From: Zea mays
Taxonomy: Eukaryota > Streptophyta > Magnoliopsida > Poales > Poaceae
DNA length: 64,000 bases
Direction of reading: 5' to 3'
Assembly (NCBI RefSeq): GCF_902167145.1
Contig: NC_050104.1
Coordinates: forward strand, 98,901,849-98,965,848
Shown: one piece after another, positions 22,801-33,397 of the stretch
Layout: each line of letters begins with the position of its first letter
Position numbering within the stretch: the first letter of the stretch is position 1
The notes under the pieces: model-generated
Told to the model about the DNA's origin: nothing
Seen by the model: only the letters and a program-made list of their open reading frames with translations
Databases searched by the model: none
Position numbers and translations under genes: made by a program

Positions 22801-23818
22801 CTCCTGCGCTGAGGAGTCTTTTGACTTCATTACGAGCACCTTCGGCCTTATCATCAGACATTTTCTGAAGCCTCTGCTTTCTGGGTCTGAAGGATGGGTC
22901 AACATTGAGAGAGTGTTCAATAACATCCCTATTAACTCCGCAGAGATCATTGGTTGACCATGCAAAAACATCTTTGTTGTTGAACAAAAACCTTATCAAG
23001 GTTTTCTCCTGTTCTTCGGATAATTGAGAGCCCAACATCACCTTCTGCTCTGCTATGTCCTCACATAAGAGCATGGGCTTCGGCTGATCTGCTGAAGCTG
23101 CTTTCTCCCTTCTGAATTTGTACTGTTCACAAGCTTCAGCTCCATCTATGTTATGGATTGCTTTTGAGTCAGTCCAGTTTCCTTCGGCCCTTCTGGCAGC
23201 TTCCTGACTTCCATGAATAGCGATGGGTCCTTGATCCGAAGGTATCTTCATGCAAAGGTAAGCAGGATGAAGAATTGCTTCGAAAGCATTAAGGGTGCCA
23301 CGACCAATAATTGCATTGTAAGGGTACTCCATGTCAACAATGTCAAACACAACTTGCTCAGTTCTAGTGTTGTTGATGAATCCGAAGGTCACTGGCATGG
23401 TGATCTTGCCCAGTGCTACAATCTGTCTTCCTCCGAAGCCACAGAGAGGGTGTGTAGCATCATGAATCTTATCTTCTGGCTCTTGCATTTGCCTGAAGGC
23501 CTTAGCAAATATGATATCAGCTGCACTGCCTGTATCAACCAAGACATTATGGACCAGAAATCCTTTAATAACACAAGAGATAACCATGGCATCGTTGTGT
23601 GGGTAATCCTTGAGTTGAAGGTCCTCTTGGGAGAAGGTAATAGGAATGTGAGACCATCTTGACTTGATGAAGGGTCCTTGCACCCCGACATGCTGTACCC
23701 TTCTCTGTGCTTCCTTCTTCTGCTTCTTGTTGGCTGGCTCTGAACATGAACCGCCTGTTATCGGGAGTAGCAGCTTCAGAGCCGAAGCAACTCCAGCTTG
23801 ATCGTTGAACGAAGCCAT
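19863..23818 (-). pseudogene. pol of element C: protease, RT, two RNase H regions, integrase (one frameshift)
   Basis: The start is ATG 23818 (MASFNDQAG), about 45 bp after the LTR, with no gag before it. Protease has DTG at residues 95-97. Reverse transcriptase has YVDD at 465-468 and a lineage-typical MPEGLKNAG. Next comes a degenerate first RNase H (LYVAAS where catalytic Asp is usual), then an archaeal-type RNase H (FCDGSWG...NNITEYEALLLGL...KTDSQVV). This double RNase H marks the Tat lineage (from memory). Integrase keeps the HHCC finger (CEGCQKC), the three acidic residues (GLDLLG, VDNGTQF, NGLVERANG) and a C-terminal DNA-binding part ending RRYYV. A one-base change at about 21300 (between KLEK and the following Asp-Thr) shifts the frame after RNase H; everything else is open. 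With that single defect it is the best preserved pol in the window. Confidence 0.9.
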
Positions 23819-23844
23819 CAGCTCAAAAAAGTGGAAGTGAGTTC

Positions 23845-23862
23845 ACCGGAGGTGGGCGCCAA
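23845..23862 (-). promoter_or_regulatory. Primer-binding site of element C
   Basis: TTGGCGCCCACCTCCGG on minus, directly inside the 5' LTR; identical to that of B. Confidence 0.75.
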
Positions 23863-24193
23863 TGTTGGGGACTTGTTCTCAAATGCTCTGCCTTGGCAAA
23901 GATTGATTCCCGAATGATGCGATTGCAATTACCAGAATGCGTGAACAGTAAAGGAATACTGTTCACTATTTATAGACACAGGACACAGCCTGTGAAGAAT
24001 TACAATTATGCCCCTCATAAAAGTTTACAACATTGACTCAGACCTTTATGGACTAAAAGGTCATTCTATCTTTAAGTCGGTTTGTAATACCGAAGCTTCA
24101 TGAAGAGGAACCTTCGGCCATCTCATACAAACAGCTTCAGCCAAAAGCCGCTTCTTCCTACAAGACCTTCGACGACGAAGCATAGTTCCAACA
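23863..24193 (-). repeat. 5' LTR of element C (331 bp), with TATA box
   Basis: Pair of 15222-15552 with four differences by eye. The minus-strand TATA box (CTATAAATAG) is at 23966-23975; the ~290-bp deletion lies downstream of it in the transcribed direction, so it removed leader sequence rather than the core promoter. Confidence 0.92.
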
Positions 24194-24198
24194 AAAAC

Positions 24199-24527
24199 AA
24201 AAGAACAAATTGGCCCTTTTTAACCACATTGCCTCACCAAAACTTGCAAGTTAAAACCAAAGGCAATGAGAAAACACAGATAGGGACTTGGAACAAGATA
24301 CATTGATACTGGAATGCAGTGGAAGCCTCTTCGTTGTCTAAGTCCACCTGTTCCCTTTCAACCCATCTTTAAGACTATATCAAAACCACTCAAGCGAACA
24401 CATTAGTCTCAAAAGGTCAAGTTGTAGTACATCCCCCCTAAACATGTGCATCATTTGCATAGGGACTTATGAGGCCCATGAATGACATGTACAACTTGAG
24501 CACCAAAATAAGTAAAGACAGAAATGC
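24199..24527 (-). other. 3' untranslated region of M (part 2)
   Basis: Continuation of M beyond C, from the RNase H gene end toward the polypurine tract. It matches A's 348-1131 in character, with an AAGGGGGAT-like purine run near 24433 on minus. I see no gene. Confidence 0.75.
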
Positions 24528-24684
24528 TTACAAGAACATGATCAAAGACATAAAACATATGTATGCTATAGATAAATCCAAGTTCCACGAATTTAAGACA
24601 TTTAACTCACTACGCAACCTACAAAACCTTTTCTCATCTAAAGGCTTGGTGAAGATATCAGTTAGCTGGTTCTCAGTGCTAATG
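24528..24684 (-). pseudogene. RNase H C-terminus of element M
   Basis: It reads STENQLTDIFTKPLDEKRF then KLRSELNVLN-like codons, homologous to A's 240-347. Its N-terminal neighbour lies at 55888 and beyond, on the other side of J; the codons join through the duplicated TAATG. Any open frame extending right past 24684 reads into J and is false. Confidence 0.85.
24680..24684. repeat. Target site duplication of element J (TAATG)
   Basis: TAATG precedes TGTAACATCC at 24685 and recurs at 55888-55892 after GTGTGACA. It ties together sequences 31 kb apart as the two ends of one insertion. Confidence 0.88.
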
Positions 24685-25486
24685 TGTAACATCCTAAATC
24701 CACCAATTGAATACAACCTAGTTTATATTATTAATTTCTAGTAGAAAGAAAAATATTTATGTTTTAAAATAATGAAATGGTCATATAAATAAATTGAGCA
24801 ATTTCTTAATTAGATAAAATTTTGTCTAGTGTTTGGTGCATTCATGCCAAACATATGTTTTGCTTGATTTAAGTTTATATTCAATTTTTGGAATTGATCT
24901 CGTGAAGACAATCTCATTTTATAAAATAACAATGAGTTGTTGAAATCTTATTCTTAAACTATGCATTTTAATTTGTTAATAATATTTTTTTGAAATTATT
25001 CTAATTTTGGAAATATATATATTTATACATTAAAGTTGGATTTATTTATTGATGAATTCTTTTTTATGAAAATAAAATAAATAGTTTAATAATCTTATTC
25101 TCGAAACATGTATTTATTTTGATGAAAATATTATATCTATCCTAATTTGTTTTTGGAATATATAGATATATGTATTTGTATATGGAGAAATGAATTTGGA
25201 AAAGTTAGAAATGGACCGACATGCGTTCAGCCAATCCAAGTGGCCCAGCCACTCCCCACGTCATTTCCCTTTTCCTTCCCTTCCATGTACGTGAGGTCCC
25301 ACATGTCATTTACCTTTTGCTCACCATCTCCCTCTCCCTCTTACAGACGGTCCCACTCGTCAGGGCCCTTCAACATCCAGCCAGTGCCCTGTACGCAGGT
25401 ACTACAAGGCCGCCGTTTATCGTCTCTTCGGCCGCAGACTTGGCCCGTGGGAACGCTGTCGCCCCACCTACCCCTCGCCTGCTCAC
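24685..25486 (+). other. J part 1: LTR sequence without genes
   Basis: AT-rich to about 25200, then a C-rich part to the insertion point of I. No coding sequence is supported; the frames at 25147-25554 are by chance. Confidence 0.75.
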
Positions 25487-25855
25487 TGTCAGCACGGTGG
25501 TGCCCGCGTGATGGATGCAGTGCAGGCGTCGAGAGTGGACATGAGAGGAAGTAATATTTTTCATTTGTTGAATTGCCGGGTGTCGTGGGCTAGGTAGGCC
25601 ATTGTGTGTGTTGGTGGCCGTGTCGGCCTGGTCATGTTGGCCTGCGTGAGTGCATCCTTTAAAGGGAGGTGAACCGTAGACTTGTGTTTTACGAAATGCA
25701 TCGTTTAAAGGGAGGTGAACCGCAGATTTGTGTTTTACGAAAGAAATAAGAAACAGAAACAATTCCAGCCACTTACCTTGCGTCCTCCGGTTCTCTCCGG
25801 TGATCACCGTGATCGCTCACGTCGGCGGCGACGCACCGCGCGACCACGGGTGTCA
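25487..25855 (+). repeat. 5' LTR of element I (369 bp, with a 46-bp tandem duplication)
   Basis: TGTCAGCACGGTGG...GGGTGTCA. It contains two copies of a 46-bp unit (25651-25696 and 25697-25742, each TGCATC.TTTAAAGGGAGG...TTTTACGAAA); the right LTR has one. This explains most of the length difference from the 319-bp right LTR. Confidence 0.85.
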
Positions 25856-25945
25856 ATTGGTATCAGAGGTCGTCGATCTCCGGCGGTGGGCAGCACGGCT
25901 CCCAAAGCGAAGCCATCTGTTCAGACACGCTTCGTGCTCGAAGCG

Positions 25946-27051
25946 ATGGCGGAAACGGATCGTGCTACGCAGGATCGATGGAGTCAAGTGCTGGAGTCAT
26001 TGGAGGTGTTGACGGGGCAAGTGAAGGACGTGCAGAAGGTTCAACTCCAACTCATGACTCAAGTTGATCCGGCAGCAGGAGTTACAGAGCGTGCGGCAGA
26101 GGAGAGAAACGAGTTGTATGTGAGGATGGAAGAGACTAGAAGGGAGATCGCTCAGATGCGCTTGGAACAGATGGGAAGAGATATGGAAGGCACTTCGGAG
26201 GGTCCGGGAAATCGGGATGGAGGAAGACACCCTGAACAACTTTGTTCAGGGAGAGCAGCAAGAGCGGGAGACGCAACGGAGGAATCATCAAGGTCTGATG
26301 ATAGGAAGACAACATGATGAGAGGATGAACATGCAGGGAGCAAATCGGGTATTACCCAAGATGTCGTTTCCCAAGTTTGCTAGAGAGGATCCGGTGGTTT
26401 GGGTAGATAAGTGTTTGGAGTATTTTCATATGTACCAAGTTCCACAACCACTTTGGGTATCTGCTGCTTCTATTCACATGGAGAAGAATGCTGCTCGATG
26501 GTGGCAAGTTCAGAAACTGCGTCTAGGTATGAGGAATTGGCAAGAGTTTGTGCAAGCGATGGAGAGTAAGTTGGCGCGAATGCTTATGCCAAAGCACTCA
26601 GGAAGATAAGGAGTCTCAAACAAGTGGATACTCTAGAGAACTATGTAGGGGAGTTTGATCAGGCTCGGTATATGGCCTCCATGCTTAACCCATTGCTAGA
26701 TGAGATGTTTTTTGTTACACAATTTATATATGGATTGAAGTTGGAAATTCAAGGTGTGGTTCAGATGCATCAACCTGATACTGTGGACAAGGCTGTACTG
26801 CTGGCTCAAATGCAACAGGAGGTGCTAGATAAAAGCAGACCTAAAGGAGTTAGACAGGGGAATGTTGCTAAACAGTATCCAATTAGCAATAGAGGAGAAG
26901 GTAGGGTCCAGCAGACTGTGGAGATTTATCTCGAGAGAGGCAACTCAGGGAATACCGTAGAGTTAATGGACTTTGTTATGCATGTGGAGAGAAATTTGAG
27001 CCTGGCCACATTCTCAAATGTGCCAAAAGAGGGCCAGTTCAGTTAAATGTT
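25946..27051 (+). pseudogene. gag of element I (frameshifted)
   Basis: ATG 25946 (MAETDRATQDRW) opens a coiled-coil N-terminus. The frame changes near 26220-26280, where the next part (VLPKMSFPKFAREDPVVWVDKCLEYF) holds the capsid core, and again near 26605. A zinc knuckle CYACGEKFEPGHILKC (CX2CX7HX3C) lies at about 26970-27018, already in the frame that continues into protease. Spacing of the knuckle is unusual but of the kind seen in plant chromoviruses. Confidence 0.78.
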
Positions 27052-30000
27052 GTGGTGGATGAGGAGGAACCAGAGGTGTTGACTGATGAAGTTTTACAGA
27101 CGTTGGAACAAGAAGATGAACAAAGAGAGGTGTGCTGTCATCTGTCCTTTCAGGCCATATCAGGTTCTGACAGTATTTACAGTATGAGAGTGAGGTCTAT
27201 TATGGGCAAACAAGTGATGCTAATGTTGGTGGATTCAGGCAGTTCCTCCACTTTCATCAGTGAACACATGGCTAAACAATTACAGTTGCAGGTGGAAGAG
27301 TGCCCAACTGTACAAGTGAAGGTGGCTAGTGGACACAAAATGATTTGCAACTCTATGGTTAGAAATGTTGAATGGTGGTTTCATGGGCATTTCTACCATA
27401 CTGACATGAGAGTACTGCCTTTAGAAGCTTTTGATGCTATATTGGGTTATGATTGGTTGATGCAGCATAGCCCTATAGAATGTGATTGGGTACACAAGGT
27501 GCTGCAGTTTCGAGATGCTGGACAGGAGGTGATCTTATATGGGGATGATGTCCACTCGGGTTCAACCATTCAGGAGGTATCAACACTTCAAGTGTAGTTT
27601 CAAGTTAATGAAGCTGATATTCAGTTGCTGCTGCAAGAGTTTGCTGAATTGTCTAATGTTCCTACCCATCTACCACCAATTAGGCCATTTGATCATTGCA
27701 TACCCCCAAGACCTGGTTCAGTACCTGTCAACTCCAAGCCCTATAGGTATTCACCTTTTCACAAAGACGAGATAGAAAGGCAGGTTACTACATTGCTGCA
27801 AGCTAGTTTTATAACTCCCAGTACCAGTCCTTTTGCCTCACCAGTTTTGTTAGTAAAGAAAAAATATGGGTCCTAGCGTTTTTGTGTGGATTATAGGAAG
27901 CTTAATGATCTTACCATTAAGAACAAATTTCTCATGCCCTTAGTGGAGGAAATTTTGGAAGAATTAGCTAGCACACAATACTTCACTAGTTTGGATCTCA
28001 CAGTGGGGTACCATCAGATTCGGATGCAAGAATCCGAGGAATACAAAAATGCATTCAAGACTCATCAAGGTCATTATCAATTTAGGGTTATGCCCTTTGG
28101 ACTTACCAATGCACCAGCTACTTTCCAGTGTGCTATGAACTCGATTCTTGCTCCTTTTCTCAGGAAATTTACAATGGTATTCCTAGATGACATTCTAGTG
28201 TATAGTGCTAGTTGGGCTGAACATTTGTAGCACATGAGATTGGTGTTCTCTGTATTAAGGAAACATCAGTTTTTCCTTAAGAGATCCAAGTGCGTTTTTG
28301 GTAAAACTAAATTATCTTATTTGGGGCATATCATTTCTCAACAAGGAGTTGCTGCAGACCCATCCAAGACTGAAGCAATGAAGAAGTGGCCTACTCCTAC
28401 ATCAATTTCTGAGTTGAGAGTTTTTTTGGGACTCACTGGTTATTACAGAAGATTTGTGAAGAACTATGGAATCATAGCTAAACCTCTCACCAGGCTGATG
28501 CAACAGAAATTGTTTGTGTGGACTACAGAGGCTGAAGAGGCTTTCTGTACTCTCAAACAGGCAATGATCACTACACTGGTATTGGCCCTTCCACATTTTT
28601 CTGAGCCTTTTGAGGTGGAGACATTTGCTTGTGATGTGGGAATTGGTGCTGTGCTCATGCAGAACCACAAGCCAGTGGCATATTTGAGTAAGGCTTTGAG
28701 CACTAAGAACCAATCGTTATCAATCTATGAAAAGGAGTTTTTGGCTTTATTGTTGGCAGTATCAAAGTGGCGTCAGTATTTGCAGTATACTGAATTTACT
28801 GTACGGACTGACCACAAAGCATTGTGCTTCTTAGAAGAGCAGAATTTGCACTCTGAATGTCAAAAGAAAGCTATGGCTAAATTGATGGGGTTGCAAATTC
28901 TAGTGGTGTATAAGAAAGGGAAGGAGAATGTGGCAGCCGATGCCTTGTCTAGAGTGGGTCATCTTATGGTTCTCCATTGTGCTACAAGTCCAGCCACTAT
29001 GGATTCAAGATGTGCTAAATTCTTATACTACTTATGCTGAGGCCCAAGATCTGTTGGCTCAGTTGGCTGCGCATAGTCCTAACGAAAAGGGTTTTTCTCT
29101 GCAGCAGGGGGTTATTAGAAAAGATGGATTGATTTGGATTGCTCACAACTCAGCATTAAGAACGAAACTTATTTTAGCCCTCCATGACAGTGCAGTGGGG
29201 GGCACTCAGGGGGACAAGCTACCTATCATCGACTTAAGCGTCTTTTTTGGTGGAAGGGGTTAAAAGCTGATGTGCTGGAGTATGTGAAACAATGTGATGT
29301 TTGTCAACATGCCAAAGGGGAAAGGAGACATCCTCATGGGTTATTGCAACCTTTGCCTATTCCTCAAGGGGCTTGACAAGATTTGACTATGGACTTCATT
29401 GAAGGACTTCCTAAATCAGAAGGATGTGATACAATTTTGGTGGTGATGGATAGGTATACGAAGTATGCTCATTTTCCCCCTTAAAACATCCTTTTTCGGC
29501 TGCTGCTGTGGCTAAAGTTTTTTTTGGACAATATAGTGAAGTTGCATGGAACTCCAAAGTCTTTAGTGTCTGATAGAGATAAAATCTTCACTAGTACCTT
29601 CTGGAAGGCCCTCTTTCAGTCTTTGAACATCAAGCTAGCTTTGACTACTGCATACCACCCCCAGTCGGATGGCTAGTGAAAACGTGTTAATCAATGCGTG
29701 TATATGTATTTGCGTTGTGCTATCTATGACAATCCAAACAAATGTAGGCAATGGTTGCCATTAGCTGAGTTCTGGTACAACTCATCTTATCACACTGCTA
29801 TAGGTTGTTCACCTTTTAAAGCGTTATATGGGTATGACTCCATTTTCGCTGCTGCCCCAACGATAGCAGTGGGAGGTGTTCAGTCTGTGGAGGAATTGTG
29901 TCAGGAGTGACTGGCTTACTCGGAGATGTTGAAGGCTAAACTGGCTGCTGCTCAGAACCGCACGAAGATCGAAGCTGATAAACATCGATTGGATAGAGAA

Positions 30001-30470
30001 TTTCAAGTGGGGGATAGAGTGTTATTGAAGCTGCAGCCCTATGTCCAGTGGTCAGCCAGGCTCATCCTAAGATTGCTTTCAAGTTCTTTGGTCCCTTTAC
30101 AGTTCTTCAACGTGTGGGATCAGTTGCTTATAAACTGTAACTTCCGGCCACAGCACTGATACATCCGGTCTTCAATGTGTCTCAGCTCAAGCCATTCATT
30201 CCCAAATACACTCCTGTTTTCTCTGATATTTCACAGCTGGTGGACTTGTCTGCAGTAGAGGTCAAGCCGGTGCAGCTTGTAGATCGGCGCTTGGTGAAGA
30301 AGGGTAACAAGCCAGTGGTTCAGGTCCAAGTGGTGTGGTCAGGTCTGCCATCTGATGCCACTACTTGGGAAGACTTTGATGTGCTCAAGACTCGTTTTCC
30401 AGAAGCACTTGATTGGGGGCAATCAACTCTTGAAGGTGGGGAAGATGTCAGCACGGTGGTGCGCGCGTGA
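27052..30470 (+). pseudogene. pol of element I with C-terminal chromodomain (many stops)
   Basis: Protease has VDSGSSSTFIS. RT has FLDD in place of YXDD and RNase H ends VAADALSRV. Integrase has an HHCC remnant (CDVCQHAKG) and SDRDKIF, followed by AYHPQSDG. It ends in a chromodomain-like segment VVQVQVVWSGLPSDATTWEDF (30318-30380). In-frame stops are TAG at 27595, TAG at 27874 (expected Trp), TAG at 28228 and TGA at 29374, and a frame change lies near 29000. Chromodomains bind histone marks and steer integration in chromoviruses (established). Confidence 0.85.
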
Positions 30471-30764
30471 TGGATGCAGGCGTCGAGAGTGGACACAGGA
30501 GGAAGTAGTATTTTTCATTTGTTGAATTCCTGGGTGTCGTGGACCGTGTGGGCCGTTGGTGTGTGTTGGTGGCCGTGTCGGCCTGGTCATGTTGGTCTGC
30601 GTGAGTGCATTGTTTAAAGGGAGGTGAACTGCAGACTTGTGTTTTACGAAAGAAATAAAAAACAGAAACAAATCCAGCCACTTACCTTGCGTCCTCTGGT
30701 TCTCTCCGGTGATCAACGTGATTGCTCACGTTGGCGGTGACGCACCGCGCAACCACGGCTGTCA
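30446..30764 (+). repeat. 3' LTR of element I (319 bp)
   Basis: TGTCAGCACGGTGG...CGGCTGTCA. The chromodomain frame runs into its first bases. It has a single copy of the 46-bp unit that is doubled in the left LTR. Confidence 0.85.
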
Positions 30765-30852
30765 CACTCACCTGGCCGAGTGGTGAGTGCCACGGGCGCC
30801 CGTCCCTCTTCCCCTACGTATTGCTCGCCGGTTCCATTCCCCTCCCCACTAA

Positions 30853-31234
30853 GGCCTAGTGATGAAATCCCACCATAGATTTAGTCAAGATATGGATTGG
30901 GTGAATCCATACCTTACACCCAATTCCATGGTGGGGTTAAATCCATCAACTAATTCATGTGTCTCTCAAAGCTATTTATTTTTTGATCCATGGATTCTAA
31001 TGTAAACATGTGCAATATCTTCATGGATTTGTTCCATACCTAATGAGCAATAGATAGAATCCATGTCTTCCATAGTTTAAAAAATTCCCAAACTCTTGGG
31101 TTATATTCCATGATGGGTTTAACCGAATAAAAAAAATTAAGTAGTCTTGGATTATTTTGGGGCATGGATTGTGACATGGATTTAATTCCAATCCATGCTA
31201 ATCTAGAGCTAGATTGGTGTAAACGAACAAAGCC
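30853..31234. mobile_element. Small MITE-like element (382 bp)
   Basis: Bounded by TAA on both sides (30850-30852 and 31235-31237). The ends read GGCCTAGTG inward from the left and GGCTTTGTTCG inward from the right, an imperfect inverted repeat. The interior repeats words such as ATGGATT and AATCCAT on both strands. A 3-bp TAA duplication with GGC-type ends suits Tourist/PIF-Harbinger MITEs (from memory). The inverted repeat is short and decayed. Confidence 0.5.
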
Positions 31235-33392
31235 TAAGTCGACAGTTCCCTCACTCTTTCCCATTCGCCGCCATCAATGGTGAGTTCGCTCTGGCGCCTT
31301 CTCTTCTCCCCTCACCATATAAAATCGCGAGCCACACCCTCATCGTCGAGCCTCGCTGAAGACACCCCCAGCCTCCCTTTACATCCCTAGTGCCCCCTCT
31401 GCTGTTGCGCCCTTTCTGCTCTCCTCTCTCCACTCACGCATTCAATCTTCACTAGCCATTGTTGCCCTCTACGTAGCCATTAATGTCGTCGTGTCGGCTC
31501 ACTTGCCCAACTTGTTGGCGACCCTTTCCTCTCCTCCAGCCCGAAAACAATATCTTTAGTTAGTATTTCCAATAGTTCACATATTTTCATAGTTTAATTT
31601 GAATTACAGTTGTTATACAAGAAATAATATTTAGCAAGTTGATTATTATTTTATTAAACTTTGTAATTATGTAATAAACCTTTTGATTAAGTGTTTTCAA
31701 AAGGATGTGCACTCTCGTAAATCTATTTTAAATTATGTTTATTAAAATCAATTTATGCGCAGTTCTCTAATTATGAAGTTAAGAATTGTAGACTACCTTT
31801 TCATAACCAAAAACCTTGGATTAGTAATTACATAATTATCTACCCATAAAATCTTGATTTAGATTTTAATCAAGTGTTATATGTTTTATGCATAAATATT
31901 GTTTATTCCAACTAAGAAATATAGGATTTTTCAATAATGTTAGAATGGCTTAGTTATGTGCTCATATTATCATAATGATAAAGAACATGATAGTTTATAT
32001 ATTGTTGAAACATAATTCCTTTAGTAATGAACTAGATCATTTGTTCCTAATTTGAAATTATAATTAATTAATTATCCTTTACCATAATTTATTAATTAAG
32101 CTTATATCTCAAATATTTCATAACTAGTTATATAGGCGTGATTAATCATTCTATCACATTTAGTCCATGTTATATATATCACTTAGTTTTCCCTAAAGGA
32201 TAAAATAGTGAAATTAGTGTTCATGTTCTTTTATAATTAAAATGTTAGTTATGAATGTAGGTTTCTTAATGAAGTATTGACCATGTGTTTTCTTAATAAA
32301 ATCAAAGATAGTCATTTGTTTAAATATCTTTCACATAAATTCTATCTAGGCAATAACCTTAATTTTTCAAAAGTAAATAACTAATAATGTTCATTATTGT
32401 GATTATAATCTTATGAACTCATACCCTTTCTGTCTTTTCTAAAAAGGTTTTATAATGTGTTTTACAATTCTTCATAAATTAATGTTTAATAATGTGTTTC
32501 ATAACTCATTAACCTTGATATATAACATGTATCTTTTCTAAAAGGTTAAAAGAATTGAAAAATATTATAATGTGATTTATCATCTTATGAACCCTTAATC
32601 TTAGGTATACCACATATGGCTTTTATAAAAGAATAAAATGGTGAACATAATATTTGTAATTAAGATATTTTCAAACTTATGTCTTGTTTTATAAATATAA
32701 CCAAACCTTTTTGAAAAGACTGCCTTTTCATTAGAACCCTCGCTTGTGATGTTTTTAAAAGTAAATGCTCTTTTCATTGCATTTTCTTTTTAGCTTGATT
32801 TATGATGATTGTTGTATGTTATTGAGTGGTGTTTGTTTCTTCTTGTTTGTTTCTGTGATATTTAGAGATTGATCTAGTAGTTGAGAATCAAGGTCTACTC
32901 TGTAGAAGAACCTCAAGTTTTCTATAAGCAAGGTAAGTGGATTTCTCCCCCTGCATTTTCTATCTGATCCCATACAATACATTTAATAAAGTTTAATTTT
33001 GGATATGTGCATAATTTGATGGGTTTGCCTAAATAGGATTACCTAGAATTACTATCCTTATTACTTGTTTAAACTGGGTTTAATTCTATGTTTAGTAATA
33101 TCGTTATTGCTCAACTTTAACTTTATGCTAGTACTCCTGCTGATGATATTAATGTTCCAAATGGTAAGTTTACATTATTGTTGTTAATCCGATGATTAAG
33201 CAAGGTCATATTGTGATAATTGGAACATGAAGTGACCACCGAGGAAAACAGTGTAACCACGAGTGCTATCATTGCTCTAGCTTTGGTAAATAGCTTTATA
33301 GACTTAGTGCTTAGCAACCTTACCTGAAAGATGGGCAAGAGGGGGTGGCAGTGGTTTGGTGGCAGCTCACGTTAACATGGGGTGGTAGTAAG

Positions 33393-33397
33393 GTACC
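33393..33397. repeat. Target site duplication of element E (GTACC)
   Basis: GTACC lies directly before the left LTR and again at 55042-55046 after the right LTR. Confidence 0.93.

Larger units (their letters stand above)
15222..24193 (-). mobile_element. Element C: complete CTTCG-family Ty3/gypsy, pol only, 8972 bp
   Basis: The element is complete with 331-bp LTRs and an AAAAC duplication. On minus it has the 5' LTR (23863-24193), primer site, a pol frame without gag (23818 to 19863), an untranslated region with 81-bp tandem repeats, then the passenger gene on the opposite strand, a polypurine tract (about 15553-15570) and the 3' LTR (15222-15552). The two LTRs differ at four sites by eye, all transitions (about 1.2%), so insertion was recent. 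Both LTRs lack about 290 bp present in D and B, so the short form itself was mobile. Confidence 0.93.
25487..30764 (+). mobile_element. Element I: old chromodomain Ty3/gypsy (Reina-like)
   Basis: This is a plus-strand element with short LTRs (25487-25855 and 30446-30764), a primer site matching initiator tRNA-Met (TTGGTATCAGAG at 25857), gag, pol and a C-terminal chromodomain. Left flank CTCAC (25482-25486) recurs at 30767-30771, two bases after the LTR end as I draw it, so the true right end may be 30766. The LTRs differ by roughly 8% by eye, and pol has many stops, making it older than C, D and E. Clade assignment (Reina-like) is by overall form and from memory. Confidence 0.83.
30765..33397 (+). 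other. J part 2: LTR sequence without genes
   Basis: Contains the MITE-like insert at 30853-31234, a short C-rich part to about 31550, then about 1.5 kb of very AT-rich DNA (31560-33120). No coding sequence is supported. The last bases, 33393-33397 (GTACC), are the duplication of E. Confidence 0.75.

Noticed and set aside
24528..24716. Single minus-strand frame across the M/J junction
   Set aside because: The part from 24685 on is LTR of J, so the frame joins unrelated sequences; only 24528-24684 belongs to RNase H.
31560..33120. A host gene or promoter in the AT-rich middle of J
   Set aside because: No coding frame, no domain and no supported splice structure; AT-rich LTR sequence is the simpler account.
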